Shown piece after piece: positions 22,651-30,361 of a stretch of 39,437 nt of DNA (positions are counted from its first letter, which is position 1; every line of letters starts with the position of its first letter). The stretch comes from Cytobacillus firmus NBRC 15306 (lineage in GTDB: Bacteria; Bacillota; Bacilli; Bacillales; Cytobacillaceae). Made by a program: the position numbers and the translations under genes. The stretch is from assembly GCF_001591465.1 (NCBI RefSeq), contig NZ_BCUY01000034.1, positions 1 to 39,437 on the forward strand. Direction: 5' to 3'. Under the pieces are notes generated by a model. That model ran no database searches and was not told the origin of the DNA. It saw only the letters and a program-made list of their open reading frames with translations.

Positions 22651-22761
22651 ATGTTCAATTCTTCAGGAATTTTTTTCTGCACCCGCGCCCATATATCTAT
22701 AAGTATGACAGAGCGCTTAAAAAGGAAACTCGAACAAAATAATTTCCTTTTCTGGCAATAA
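22651..22761 (+). CDS. Possible 36-residue small protein
   Basis: ATG with GGGAG 7-8 bases upstream opens a frame of 36 codons (MFNSSGIFFCTRAHISISMT ...), not recognised. It is divergent from ddl and precedes the symporter gene by 170 bases. A T7 run lies inside; in the neighbouring frame after that run the sequence reads LHPRPYIYKYDRALKKETRT, which looks at least as protein-like, so the gene might be frameshifted or not real. The rest of the gap 22762-22861 holds no evident gene. Confidence 0.3.
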   Translation: MFNSSGIFFCTRAHISISMTERLKRKLEQNNFLFWQ

Positions 22762-22861
22762 TTATTTCAGGAAAACGTTTACCTGCCTACCTTAGAGCAA
22801 AACCCTTAATCCTCAAGTAATAATCAGAGTTTTTTTATTATTAAAACAAAAGTTTTATCTA

Positions 22862-22890
22862 TTAACTTTTACAGCAAAACAGGATATAAT
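22862..22890 (+). promoter_or_regulatory. Sigma-A promoter of the symporter gene
   Basis: TTAACT (22862-22867), 17-base spacer, perfect TATAAT (22885-22890). An inverted repeat AAAAGTT (22848-22854) / AACTTTT (22864-22870) overlaps the -35, and could be a regulator site. Confidence 0.75.
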
Positions 22891-22933
22891 CCTCCTAACA
22901 AAAACAATTGTATTTTTTAGGAGGACAAAAATA

Positions 22934-24124
22934 ATGAAGTTCGGTTTGCTTCCCAGAATTATTGCAGCTATTGCATTAGGTATTTTAATAGGTTCTTTTT
23001 CTCCCCAATGGCTTATCCAGGTATTTGCTACTTTTAATGGACTGTTCGGAAACTTTCTTGGTTTCGCGATTCCGTTAATTATTATCGGATTCATCGCACC
23101 AGGAATCGGCAGCATGGGAAAAGGCGCAGGGAAACTGCTTGGGATTACAACCGGTTTTGCCTATGCTTCTACAATCACTGCCGGTTTAATCGCCTATTTT
23201 TCTGCGACGGTGTTATATCCTATTCTATTAAAAAACCAAAGCTTCAAAGAGTTTGAGAATCCTGAGGATGCTTTGCTTGCCCCCTTTTTCCAGGTGGACA
23301 TGCCTCCGGTAATGGGTGTCATGACGGCACTGCTGATTTCATTCACTTTAGGTCTTGGATTGGCTGCAATCAAAGGAGACACTCTGCAAAATGCGATGAA
23401 TGATTTCCGGGATATTATTGAAAAACTGATTGAAAAGGTCATCATCCCATTGCTTCCTGTCCATATTTTCGGGATTTTTGCCAATATGACGCAAGGCGGA
23501 CAGGTTGGCGCCATTATTTCTGTATTTGCAAAAGTCTTTGTCATGATTATTGCTCTTCATCTTTTATTTTTACTGCTCCAATATTCAGCGGCAGGCAGCC
23601 TGATGAAAGCCAATCCGCTCAGACTCATGAAAAATATGATGCCTGCTTACTTTACGGCGCTTGGAACCCAGTCATCCGCCTCCACGATTCCTGTTACGCT
23701 TAAACAGGTTAAAAAGCTTGGTGCGCGCGAAAAAGTTGCGGATTTCTCTGTTCCATTACTGGCAACGATTCATCTCTCCGGAAGCACAATCACCATTGTG
23801 AGCTGTGCGATTGCCGTAATGATGCTGCAGGGTCAAACAACATCATTTGCAGAAATCCTGCCTTTCATCTTAATGCTTGGAATCACAATGATCGCGGCTC
23901 CAGGTGTTCCTGGAGGAGCTGTCATGGCCGCATTGGGTCTGCTTGAAAGTATGCTCGGATTCAATGAAACCATGCTTGCGCTAATGATTGCCCTATACCT
24001 TGCCCAGGACAGCTTCGGAACAGCGTGCAATGTAACTGGTGACGGTGCATTGACCCTGCTGTCTGATAAGGCAAGCGGCAAAGAGAAGAAGCTTCAGCCT
24101 CAATCTGCAGTGAAAGCCGGCTGA
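22934..24124 (+). CDS. Dicarboxylate/amino acid:cation symporter (DAACS)
   Basis: Sodium- or proton-coupled uptake carrier of the GltP/DctA/SstT superfamily, 396 residues with eight predicted transmembrane helices and two re-entrant loops. The first hairpin carries the serine-rich TALGTQSSASTIPVTL; the second carries APGVPGGAVMAAL; the substrate-binding helix 8 carries AQDSFGTACNVTGDGALTLL. The substrate (glutamate, C4-dicarboxylate or serine/threonine) cannot be assigned from these motifs. GGAGG lies 9 bases before the ATG. It is a single-gene unit with its own promoter and a strong terminator. Confidence 0.92.
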   Translation: MKFGLLPRIIAAIALGILIGSFSPQWLIQVFATFNGLFGNFLGFAIPLIIIGFIAPGIGSMGKGAGKLLGITTGFAYASTITAGLIAYFSATVLYPILLKNQSFKEFENPEDALLAPFFQVDMPPVMGVMTALLISFTLGLGLAAIKGDTLQNAMNDFRDIIEKLIEKVIIPLLPVHIFGIFANMTQGGQVGAIISVFAKVFVMIIALHLLFLLLQYSAAGSLMKANPLRLMKNMMPAYFTALGTQSSASTIPVTLKQVKKLGAREKVADFSVPLLATIHLSGSTITIVSCAIAVMMLQGQTTSFAEILPFILMLGITMIAAPGVPGGAVMAALGLLESMLGFNETMLALMIALYLAQDSFGTACNVTGDGALTLLSDKASGKEKKLQPQSAVKAG

Positions 24125-24127
24125 TTT

Positions 24128-24162
24128 GAAAAAAAGATGTCCCTGCTGGGGCATCTTTTTTG
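24128..24162 (+). terminator. Terminator of the symporter gene
   Basis: AAAAAAGATG(T)CCC, loop TGCT, GGG(G)CATCTTTTTT at about 24129-24161, immediately after the stop codon. The 90 bases that follow (24163-24253) hold nothing I can identify. Confidence 0.88.
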
Positions 24163-24253
24163 GTTTTACTAAACTCCCTGCTGGGATTTGCAGGCTTACG
24201 GTCACTTGGCGAGGCATCCGTAACTGGAAAGGTAAAATATATATTTCTGGACT

Positions 24254-24673
24254 TTACTTAACAATCAAAACAGGCGCTTTCACACGCTTAGCTATTTTAT
24301 GGCTAACACTGCCCAGCACCATTTCCTGGAGAGTATTCAGACCCCGGCTGCCAACTACAGCAACATCAAAATCCATTTTGTTGGCAAACTCCACAATGGC
24401 TGGTCCAGGCTCTCCCTGCAGTATTTTTATTTCATATGAGATGCCCTTCTCTTTTAATAAGCTTTCTATTGGCTCTAAACGTTTTTTCCTCACCTGATCC
24501 ACTATACTCTTATCAAAATGGTGAAGGATATCTTCCTTTGAGGTCTGGCCATCAACGGCATACACTACAGTTATTTCAGAATCACGATTCTGTTCAGCCA
24601 GTTGTATGGCTTTAGCGGCTGCCCGAATAGAATGATCAGATCCATCTGCAGCCATCAATATTTTTTTAAACAC
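24254..24673 (-). CDS. Universal stress protein, UspA family
   Basis: A 139-residue single-domain Usp protein. N-terminal ILMAADGSDHSIRAA and the ATP-binding motif GSRGLNTLQEMVLGSVSH (pattern G-2x-G-9x-G-S) are intact, so it is likely an ATP-binding Usp. The start is GTG with GAGG 4 bases upstream. It follows sulP on the same strand, 76 bases after its stop and behind a strong hairpin, so it may be expressed partly by read-through. No sigma-B promoter pattern was seen before it. Confidence 0.93.
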   Translation of the reverse strand: MFKKILMAADGSDHSIRAAAKAIQLAEQNRDSEITVVYAVDGQTSKEDILHHFDKSIVDQVRKKRLEPIESLLKEKGISYEIKILQGEPGPAIVEFANKMDFDVAVVGSRGLNTLQEMVLGSVSHKIAKRVKAPVLIVK

Positions 24674-24699
24674 AGAGCCTCACCCCTAAAATATTCTTA

Positions 24700-24737
24700 T
24701 AAAGAAAATACCACAGTCAGAGCTGACTGTGGTATTT
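24700..24737 (-). terminator. Terminator of sulP
   Basis: A perfect 14-bp stem AAATACCACAGTCA / TGACTGTGGTATTT (24706-24737) with a 4-base loop, followed on the minus strand by TTCTTT. The stem is symmetrical enough to act on both strands. Confidence 0.8.
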
Positions 24738-24749
24738 ATTACAATATTA

Positions 24750-26216
24750 TTAATGGCCGGATAATTTCGCACCAGGATTGCGGTGAACGGCCAAACGCTC
24801 AATCAAGTTCGAGCTTGGCGCGTTTAACCCTGATAGGCGGACCAGCACACCATTGTCCCGAAGCTTTAATACAATCTTATCGATGGCAGCGACACCTGAG
24901 TCATCCCAGACATGCGCCTGTGAAAAGTCAATTTCTACTTCTTTTAATTCCTCATTAAAGTCGAATGCCGCTACAAGTTCCTCTACAGAGGCAAAGAAAA
25001 CCTGGCCTGTTACAGCGTATATTTTCTTATCTCCTTCAATTCGTGACGCAACATGCACTTTCGAAATTTTAGCCACAAAGAAGATTGCACTCAGGATGAT
25101 ACCAGCAAAAACTCCTTTGGATAGGTCATGGGTGAAAACAGTTGTAACAGTCGTTACAATCATAACAATCGAATCTGTGACAGGAGTTTTAGCAAGGCTC
25201 TTAATGGATGACCAGTCAAATGTTCCGATCGATACCATGATCATAACACCAACCAGGGCAGCCATCGGTATTTGCACGACAATATTGCCTAATACTAAAA
25301 TCAGAAACATCAGGAATACGCCGGCTACTATCGTTGACAGCCTGCCTCTTCCACCGGATTTCACATTAATGACGGACTGTCCAATCATAGCACAGCCTGC
25401 CATTCCGCCAAATAGACCTGCCACGATATTTGCAATTCCCTGTCCGCGGCTTTCCATGTTCTTATCACTGGCCGTATCGGTCATGTCATCCACAATCGAT
25501 GCAGTCAGCAGAGATTCAAGCAAGCCTACGATCGCTAGGGCAATAGAGTAAGGGAAAATGATTTTCAGAGTGTCAAGGTTCAATGGAACATCCGGTATAA
25601 AGAATGCCGGAAGAGCTGATGTGATGGTTCCCATATCGCCAACTGTGCGTACATCACTCTTTGTCACGATGGCAATGATCGTAATAACAATAATCGCTAC
25701 CAGAGGAGATGGCGCTGCTTTCGTAAATCTCGGGAAAAGATAAATAATCGCCAGTGCACCGGCAACCATTGCATACATCACCCAAGTAGCATCTACAAAT
25801 TGCTCCAGCTGAGCCATAAAAATTAAAATCGCCAGTGCGTTAACAAACCCAATCATTACCGCACGCGGAATGAACTTCATAAAACGGGCCAGCTTAAGCA
25901 CACCGAATAAAATCTGCAGAACTCCCGTCAAAATAGTCGCAGCAAATAAATACTGCAGCCCGTGATCAGCTACTAAAGTAACCATCAATAACGCCATCGC
26001 ACCGGTTGCCGCAGAAATCATTCCAGGCCTTCCGCCCACTATAGCAATAGTCACAGCTATACAGAACGAAGCATACAATCCAATCATCGGATCGACACCC
26101 GCAATAATGGAGAAAGCAATCGCCTCAGGAATCAGCGCCAATGCCACTACGATTCCAGCAAGGATGTCTCCCTTCACATTGCCAAACCATTGTTCTTTTT
26201 TTGATAAAACTTTCAA
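24750..26216 (-). CDS. SulP family inorganic anion transporter
   Basis: A 488-residue carrier with an N-terminal sulfate-transporter core (about 10-14 membrane helices; [60 protein letters not shown]) and a C-terminal STAS domain (from about residue 400, [18 protein letters not shown]). The short loops and overall form resemble BicA-like bicarbonate or sulfate transporters; the anion cannot be fixed from sequence. The start is TTG, 7 bases after AGAGG. A candidate promoter and an overlapping 8-bp dyad upstream suggest repressor control. Confidence 0.93.
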   Translation of the reverse strand: MKVLSKKEQWFGNVKGDILAGIVVALALIPEAIAFSIIAGVDPMIGLYASFCIAVTIAIVGGRPGMISAATGAMALLMVTLVADHGLQYLFAATILTGVLQILFGVLKLARFMKFIPRAVMIGFVNALAILIFMAQLEQFVDATWVMYAMVAGALAIIYLFPRFTKAAPSPLVAIIVITIIAIVTKSDVRTVGDMGTITSALPAFFIPDVPLNLDTLKIIFPYSIALAIVGLLESLLTASIVDDMTDTASDKNMESRGQGIANIVAGLFGGMAGCAMIGQSVINVKSGGRGRLSTIVAGVFLMFLILVLGNIVVQIPMAALVGVMIMVSIGTFDWSSIKSLAKTPVTDSIVMIVTTVTTVFTHDLSKGVFAGIILSAIFFVAKISKVHVASRIEGDKKIYAVTGQVFFASVEELVAAFDFNEELKEVEIDFSQAHVWDDSGVAAIDKIVLKLRDNGVLVRLSGLNAPSSNLIERLAVHRNPGAKLSGH

Positions 26217-26239
26217 ATAAACACCTCTTTATTAATAGA

Positions 26240-26269
26240 TTTATAGTAATGACTTTGAACTCTCATCAA
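26240..26269 (-). promoter_or_regulatory. Candidate promoter of sulP
   Basis: Minus strand TTGATG (26264-26269), 18-base spacer, TATAAA (26240-26245), about 25 bases upstream of the TTG start. The dyad at 26251-26273 covers the -35 and spacer. Confidence 0.5.
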
Positions 26270-26273
26270 AGTC
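26251..26273. promoter_or_regulatory. Dyad (possible operator) over the sulP promoter
   Basis: GACTTTGA (26251-26258) and its exact mirror TCAAAGTC (26266-26273) are separated by 7 bases. Size, spacing and overlap with the -35 fit a dimeric repressor site. The regulator is unknown. Confidence 0.5.
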
Positions 26274-26397
26274 GGGCCGACAAAAACATATAAAATCATA
26301 ACACATTTACTTATATTTACAAGCCCGCATGTAAGCGCAAATAACCCTTATAATCTTAGTTTTTCTTTTGAAATCTCACGATTACTATGCATCCAAC

Positions 26398-26423
26398 AAA
26401 AAAATGACCCTGAAACAGAGTCA
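26398..26423 (-). terminator. Terminator of the B12 operon/VOC gene
   Basis: Minus strand TGACTCTG / CAGGGTCA (26405-26423, one mismatch, 3-base loop) followed by TTTTTTTG. It follows the VOC stop at 26427 and probably ends the whole B12 transcript. Confidence 0.8.
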
Positions 26424-26426
26424 CTT

Positions 26427-26810
26427 TTAACCGATAGGTGAACAAATCTCAATATAATGCCCATCCGGATCTTCCACATATGCCACTTTCTGTCCCCAGG
26501 GCTTTTCAACAGGCTCGAGCAGGACTGGCACCCCTGAGGTCTTGAGCTTTTCAACAATAGCTTCCACTTCTTCCGTTACAAAACCAAGCTCGAATGTCTG
26601 CTCCTTCCTCACTCCATCCGGTATCGGCAGCCCGGTGACTTCCCGTCCGCCTTCTCTCGTATTGAAGGAAAGAATGGTGCTGCCTGTATCATACTCGATG
26701 TAAGTTCCAAATTCATTCCTCAGCTTCAGGCCCAGCAATTCACCATAAAAATGCTTCGTTCTTTCCAGGCTTTCCGCATATAAAATGACATAACCCAGCT
26801 TCAAGTCCAA
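26427..26810 (-). CDS. VOC family (glyoxalase/bleomycin-resistance fold) protein
   Basis: A 127-residue protein with two beta-alpha-beta-beta-beta modules: LGYVILYAESLERTKHFYGE at the start and KVAYVEDPDGHYIEICSP at the end, the latter with the usual metal-binding glutamate. Function within the superfamily is unknown. It begins at or next to the cblS stop codon with TTG (26810, or TTG two codons later at 26804 giving MKLGYVILYA, the commoner family start) and has no visible ribosome site, so it is probably coupled to cblS. It may simply share the B12 transcript; no B12 role is implied. Confidence 0.85.
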   Translation of the reverse strand: MDLKLGYVILYAESLERTKHFYGELLGLKLRNEFGTYIEYDTGSTILSFNTREGGREVTGLPIPDGVRKEQTFELGFVTEEVEAIVEKLKTSGVPVLLEPVEKPWGQKVAYVEDPDGHYIEICSPIG

Positions 26811-27527
26811 TTATGTTCTATTCAATATATGATAATAACGTCCTGCCAGCTTCATGATTTCTCCCAGCTTTTCTTCGGGACATACGGCTATAAAGCAAGT
26901 GGATGGACCTGCTGATTTTACCAGGTCCACTTCTGATTCCAGGTCTTCAATCTCGAACCTTCTATTGGAAAACAGCCCGTTCAGCTCGGTCAAAACGCCT
27001 TTTGAACCTACAGGAAGGGTCATAATATCTTCAATGGAGTTAATTATTTTAAATAGCTTTAGGGGTGCTGCCTCCTCCTCCCTCTCAATCAGCTCCTGGC
27101 CAACCAAAGGAGAACCGATAACAGCTATCCTTGTGTCCTCTGTACAGATTAGCCTATCAGCAGGAAGCTCTCCCTGCCTTTTGCCAAGTACAGATAATCC
27201 TACCGCAGATTGAAGCAGGTTAAAGTTGCTTTCTGTACTGCCGGTGATTTGCAGTTCCGTAAGCCCTAATTCATCGGCCCCCTTTTTAATGCCCCCTATA
27301 AGCTGATCCCAGGCATCATCTCCGCAGAAATTTTGAAGGGCTGCTGCAAATGGCTGAGCACCTGCAGACATGCATTCCATGACAGCTACACGGAAGGAAT
27401 AGTACGAAACGGTCTCATACGGAACCTGGACAGCATCCTGCTCTTTCTCGCCGATTCCTCCGCTATTATCACTGGCTACAACAATGGTTTCTTTAGAATT
27501 AAAAGGGAAGCTTAAGACATCCCTCAC
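26811..27527 (-). CDS. cblS: Alpha-ribazole kinase CblS (PurM-like)
   Basis: A 238-residue AIR-synthase/PurM-like ATP-binding protein. Visible features are VVASDNSGGIGEKEQDAVQV at the N-terminus (nucleotide-binding aspartates) and VAVMECMSAGAQPFAAALQN. In Listeria and Geobacillus, CblS phosphorylates alpha-ribazole imported by CblT, giving a route to alpha-ribazole phosphate that avoids CobT; the pair cblT-cblS is found here as a unit. GTG start overlaps the cblT stop as GTGA. Assignment rests on family resemblance plus context. Confidence 0.8.
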   Translation of the reverse strand: MRDVLSFPFNSKETIVVASDNSGGIGEKEQDAVQVPYETVSYYSFRVAVMECMSAGAQPFAAALQNFCGDDAWDQLIGGIKKGADELGLTELQITGSTESNFNLLQSAVGLSVLGKRQGELPADRLICTEDTRIAVIGSPLVGQELIEREEEAAPLKLFKIINSIEDIMTLPVGSKGVLTELNGLFSNRRFEIEDLESEVDLVKSAGPSTCFIAVCPEEKLGEIMKLAGRYYHILNRT

Positions 27528-28018
27528 TGCTCAGCACCCGCTTTGGAAAGAGCCGGTCCCACAAGCTTGACAAGCCGTGGAATCGCTATATAAGCAATAA
27601 CAGCATTAATCACGGAACCTATAAAAAGGGAAGGCACAATCGCCAGGTAAAAGGCCTGGCCCATTAAAAAGATAAATGGAAGCGGGGCTGCAAAGGCATT
27701 GCCGAGCACAAAAAGAATCCCTGCAAGAAAGCGGCGGCCTCTCTGGTAAAATGAGCTGAAAACAAAGACTAGAAATGCCATTTCAACAGCAATCAGGAGA
27801 TGAAGGGGCCCTAACGGTAAGCCTCCCAATAATGCTGACAGCAGATGCCCGATGGCAGCAACGGCCGCTCCGCCATAGCCGCCAAGCAGCACGGCTGCGA
27901 GCAAGGCAGGAAACGCATCCAGTGCCACGCTTCCGATAACGGCAGGAACTTTTATCGCCGCACCGATTGCTGTCAGTGCAATCAGCATGGCGGCCATGCC
28001 CAATCTCATGCTTTTCAT
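27524..28018 (-). CDS. cblT: Alpha-ribazole transporter CblT (ECF S component)
   Basis: A 164-residue membrane protein with about five or six transmembrane helices, built like the substrate-binding S component of ECF transporters (GMAAMLIALTAIGAAIKVPA; LDAFPALLAAVLLGGYGGAA; GLPLGPLHLLIAVEMAF). Next to cblS this fits CblT, which imports alpha-ribazole. The ATG at 28018 is 7 bases from GGAGG and overlaps the pduO stop codon (TGATG). The shared ECF energising module (EcfA, EcfT) is not in this window, though a solitary function has been proposed for some S components. Confidence 0.82.
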   Translation of the reverse strand: MKSMRLGMAAMLIALTAIGAAIKVPAVIGSVALDAFPALLAAVLLGGYGGAAVAAIGHLLSALLGGLPLGPLHLLIAVEMAFLVFVFSSFYQRGRRFLAGILFVLGNAFAAPLPFIFLMGQAFYLAIVPSLFIGSVINAVIAYIAIPRLVKLVGPALSKAGAEQ

Positions 28019-28602
28019 CACTTATCCTCCTTGCGCTTTCCTTCACGGAATACATTCGCACTGCGCACATATTCCACATCCTTCTGGTTCAGACGGAAAT
28101 TAATCACCCTTGCCAGGGCAAAGAAGTAATCCGATAAGCGATTCAGGAATTTCAGTGCCACTGCAGAGGTATCCGGATCCGCTTTTTTTAGTGAGACCAC
28201 AAGACGCTCCGCTCTCCGGGTTACTGTCCTGGCAATATGAATGGATGCAGATGCAGGTGCTCCCCCAGGCAGAATAAACCTTTCCAGCTTTGGCGCTTCT
28301 TCGATCAATCTATCAATCTTAGTCTCCAAATAATCAACAGAATCCTTCGTCAATTTAAGCTCCCGCTTTTTCGTAACATTCGCAAGGTCGCCGCCGCAGT
28401 CAAAAAGCTCATGCTGAATCTTCTCCAGATCCTCCAGGACATCCTGAAAAATGGCCGGATCCAGCTGTGTCATGGCCTGCCCGACAAAACAGTTGACTTC
28501 ATCCACTGTTCCGTATGCTTCAACCCTTACATCATCCTTCTCCACTCTGCCTCCGATAATACTTGTTTTTCCCTCATCGCCAGTTCGTGTATAAAGTTTC
28601 AT
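28018..28602 (-). CDS. pduO: Cob(I)alamin adenosyltransferase, PduO type
   Basis: Transfers the adenosyl group from ATP to the cobalt of corrinoids; 194 residues, normal for the PduO family. The ATP-binding N-terminus is KLYTRTGDEGKTSIIGG, with VEAYGTVDEVNCFVG and the helix FILPGGAPASASIHIARTVTRRAER carrying the conserved arginines. ATG at 28602 has GGGG 8 bases upstream. It is coupled to cblT by overlap. Also annotated as cobO/yvqK in related genomes. Confidence 0.94.
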   Translation of the reverse strand: MKLYTRTGDEGKTSIIGGRVEKDDVRVEAYGTVDEVNCFVGQAMTQLDPAIFQDVLEDLEKIQHELFDCGGDLANVTKKRELKLTKDSVDYLETKIDRLIEEAPKLERFILPGGAPASASIHIARTVTRRAERLVVSLKKADPDTSAVALKFLNRLSDYFFALARVINFRLNQKDVEYVRSANVFREGKRKEDK

Positions 28603-28617
28603 CAGCAATTCCCCATT

Positions 28618-29043
28618 TCATTTTATTTTTTGATTGATGCCATACCAAATCAAATCGACTCTATCTGCAGCAGCAGCGGCATCCTGAAAGGCCCACCCGG
28701 ACGCATCCCGCCACTTTCGGTCAAGCGCTTCCATCGGAACAATCCCTTTAGAAATATCAGATCCGATTAAAACAACTTTCCGGTTAACATCTGCATTTTC
28801 CCATTGGAGCCACTTTTCCAGCATCTCCTGCCACTTTTCCCGAATCTCTTCAAACTCCAGTGCTTGTGACCACTCCCGAATCATTAGCTCAATTCCCTCA
28901 AAGACAATCAGGTTTCGATCAAGATCGCCGGCCGACTCACCATGATAAGCTGAAATCCATTTATGAGGAGTGTCTGCCAATTGATAAAAATTCTTCACCC
29001 ATTCGGACTTCCCGTTAAACCTGCCTCCTGTAATGAAGTGCAT
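28618..29043 (-). CDS. Short CobU-like nucleotide-binding protein
   Basis: A 141-residue protein with an N-terminal P-loop ITGGRFNGKSEWV and a CobU-like C-terminal segment (GWAFQDAAAAADRVDLIWYG). Compared with the full CobU encoded at 31868-32443 (191 residues) it is about 50 residues shorter and lacks the RHQ-type histidine motif where GMP is attached. It may be a kinase-only or otherwise specialised paralogue. Overlaps cobC by 49 bases; GGGGAG precedes the ATG by 4 bases. Confidence 0.75.
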   Translation of the reverse strand: MHFITGGRFNGKSEWVKNFYQLADTPHKWISAYHGESAGDLDRNLIVFEGIELMIREWSQALEFEEIREKWQEMLEKWLQWENADVNRKVVLIGSDISKGIVPMEALDRKWRDASGWAFQDAAAAADRVDLIWYGINQKIK

Positions 29044-29612
29044 CGTTCTCCCCTCCTAAACGCTTCCCGTGTCCATCTAAGCTCATAGCCGCTTCCAAAC
29101 GGAATATGCCATTCCCAGAATCCTTTTTGCTCCGGTGCATACTTTCCAAGAAGGTACCTTATGACTCCGCCATGTGTAATAACAGCAGCATCACTGTTAT
29201 TTCCCTGAAGCAATTGATCGGTTAAATTCTGCCATCCTTTATCCACTCTTGCTGTGAATGCTGCAAAGGATTCCCCTCCAGGCAGCACACCTGAGAAAGG
29301 GTCTTCCAGCCATTTTTGATAAGCCGGGTTATCTTTCAGTTCTTGATATGTCCTGCCTTCCCACTCGCCAAAATGCATTTCTCTCCATTCGGGACAAGGT
29401 TCAATAGAATGATCCGGGAAAAGAATAGCAGCCGTCTTCATGCATCTGCCTAAATCACTTGCAAAAATTCTTCTGTAGCCTTGAGGGGCCGGGGCAAGCT
29501 TATTCTTATGTTCCGGACACAGAGGAGAATCTGTCCAGCCCAGATAAGCATGGGACTTATTGGCTTCTGTCAGCCCATGACGAAATAATGCAACAGCCAC
29601 AGTATCATCCAT
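28995..29612 (-). CDS. cobC: Histidine phosphatase, CobC-like
   Basis: A 205-residue phosphoglycerate-mutase-fold phosphatase. The catalytic RHG motif is ALFRHGLTEANK; the second arginine appears in FASDLGRCMKTA, and the second histidine in VITHGGVIRYLLG. In this operon it should remove the 5' phosphate from adenosylcobalamin phosphate or alpha-ribazole phosphate. GGAGG lies 7 bases before the ATG. It overlaps cobS by 43 bases and the short cobU-like gene on the other side. Confidence 0.88.
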   Translation of the reverse strand: MDDTVAVALFRHGLTEANKSHAYLGWTDSPLCPEHKNKLAPAPQGYRRIFASDLGRCMKTAAILFPDHSIEPCPEWREMHFGEWEGRTYQELKDNPAYQKWLEDPFSGVLPGGESFAAFTARVDKGWQNLTDQLLQGNNSDAAVITHGGVIRYLLGKYAPEQKGFWEWHIPFGSGYELRWTREAFRRGERCTSLQEAGLTGSPNG

Positions 29613-30361
29613 AAAAGCACCTCCGTCCCTTCCACACTGGCCCCAAGGACATCCCCTGTCATTCCGCCAAACCAGGCAATGACTTTTCTTGATAATAATA
29701 CGAAAAACAATATTGAAAAAAGAACCATGAAAAGAAATCCAACAATAGCCGGGTAACCAGCCAGCCAGGCAGCTGCCGATGCGGCCAGAATGAAGACAGG
29801 GTAAATAGACAGGGTGGTTTTAACAGCAGCCTGCTGAAATAATGAGCCCAGCCCCTCTTTTTTGGCCCCCTTAACTTTTATCAGCAATGTTCCCATTACC
29901 ATCTTGCTTAAAAATGGAATCATGGCTATTAAAAAATAGGAAGTTGGATTTGATAAAAGCACAATTTCATAGATAAATAGAAATCGGGCACCCAGCAGGA
30001 CAATAACAGACAGCACCCCGAACGCTCCCACCCGGGGATCACTCATGATTTCAAGCCGCCTCTCCTGATCGCGATAGGAGAAGAACGCATCGCTCGCATC
30101 CATCCATCCATCGAGATGGATCCCGCCGGTCAGCAAAATGCCGGTCAGCCAGACGGCAAAGGCCGCTGCCAATAGAGAAAAAGGAGTCCATTCAAGAAAA
30201 GCATAGAGTATAAATGCATATATCCCACCCTGGATGAGGCCGGCTATAGGGAAGGTTCTGATTGCCTTCTCCAGATGAGGCTTATCCATAGGCAGGGATA
30301 TCGGAATGGGAATGCTTGTGAAAAATTGAAGATTGATCAATAATCCTTTAAGCCATTTCAT
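29570..30361 (-). CDS. cobS: Adenosylcobinamide-GDP ribazoletransferase
   Basis: Integral membrane cobalamin synthase joining alpha-ribazole (phosphate) to adenosylcobinamide-GDP; 263 residues with about six membrane helices. The conserved metal-binding segment GGIHLDGWMDASDAFFSY is followed by MSDPRVGAFGV, both diagnostic. The ATG at 30361 has GGAG 8 bases upstream, giving the family N-terminus MKWLKGLLINLQFFTSIPIP; the frame extends eight codons further into cobQ. Confidence 0.95.
   Translation of the reverse strand: MKWLKGLLINLQFFTSIPIPISLPMDKPHLEKAIRTFPIAGLIQGGIYAFILYAFLEWTPFSLLAAAFAVWLTGILLTGGIHLDGWMDASDAFFSYRDQERRLEIMSDPRVGAFGVLSVIVLLGARFLFIYEIVLLSNPTSYFLIAMIPFLSKMVMGTLLIKVKGAKKEGLGSLFQQAAVKTTLSIYPVFILAASAAAWLAGYPAIVGFLFMVLFSILFFVLLSRKVIAWFGGMTGDVLGASVEGTEVLLWMILWLLHYFVMG

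Noticed and set aside
24126-24497. 123-codon plus-strand frame starting in the symporter terminator
   Set aside because: Starts inside a terminator hairpin and then runs antisense through the usp gene.
24853-25551. 232-codon plus-strand frame within sulP
   Set aside because: Antisense to a clear transporter gene; composition typical of the reverse of a membrane protein.
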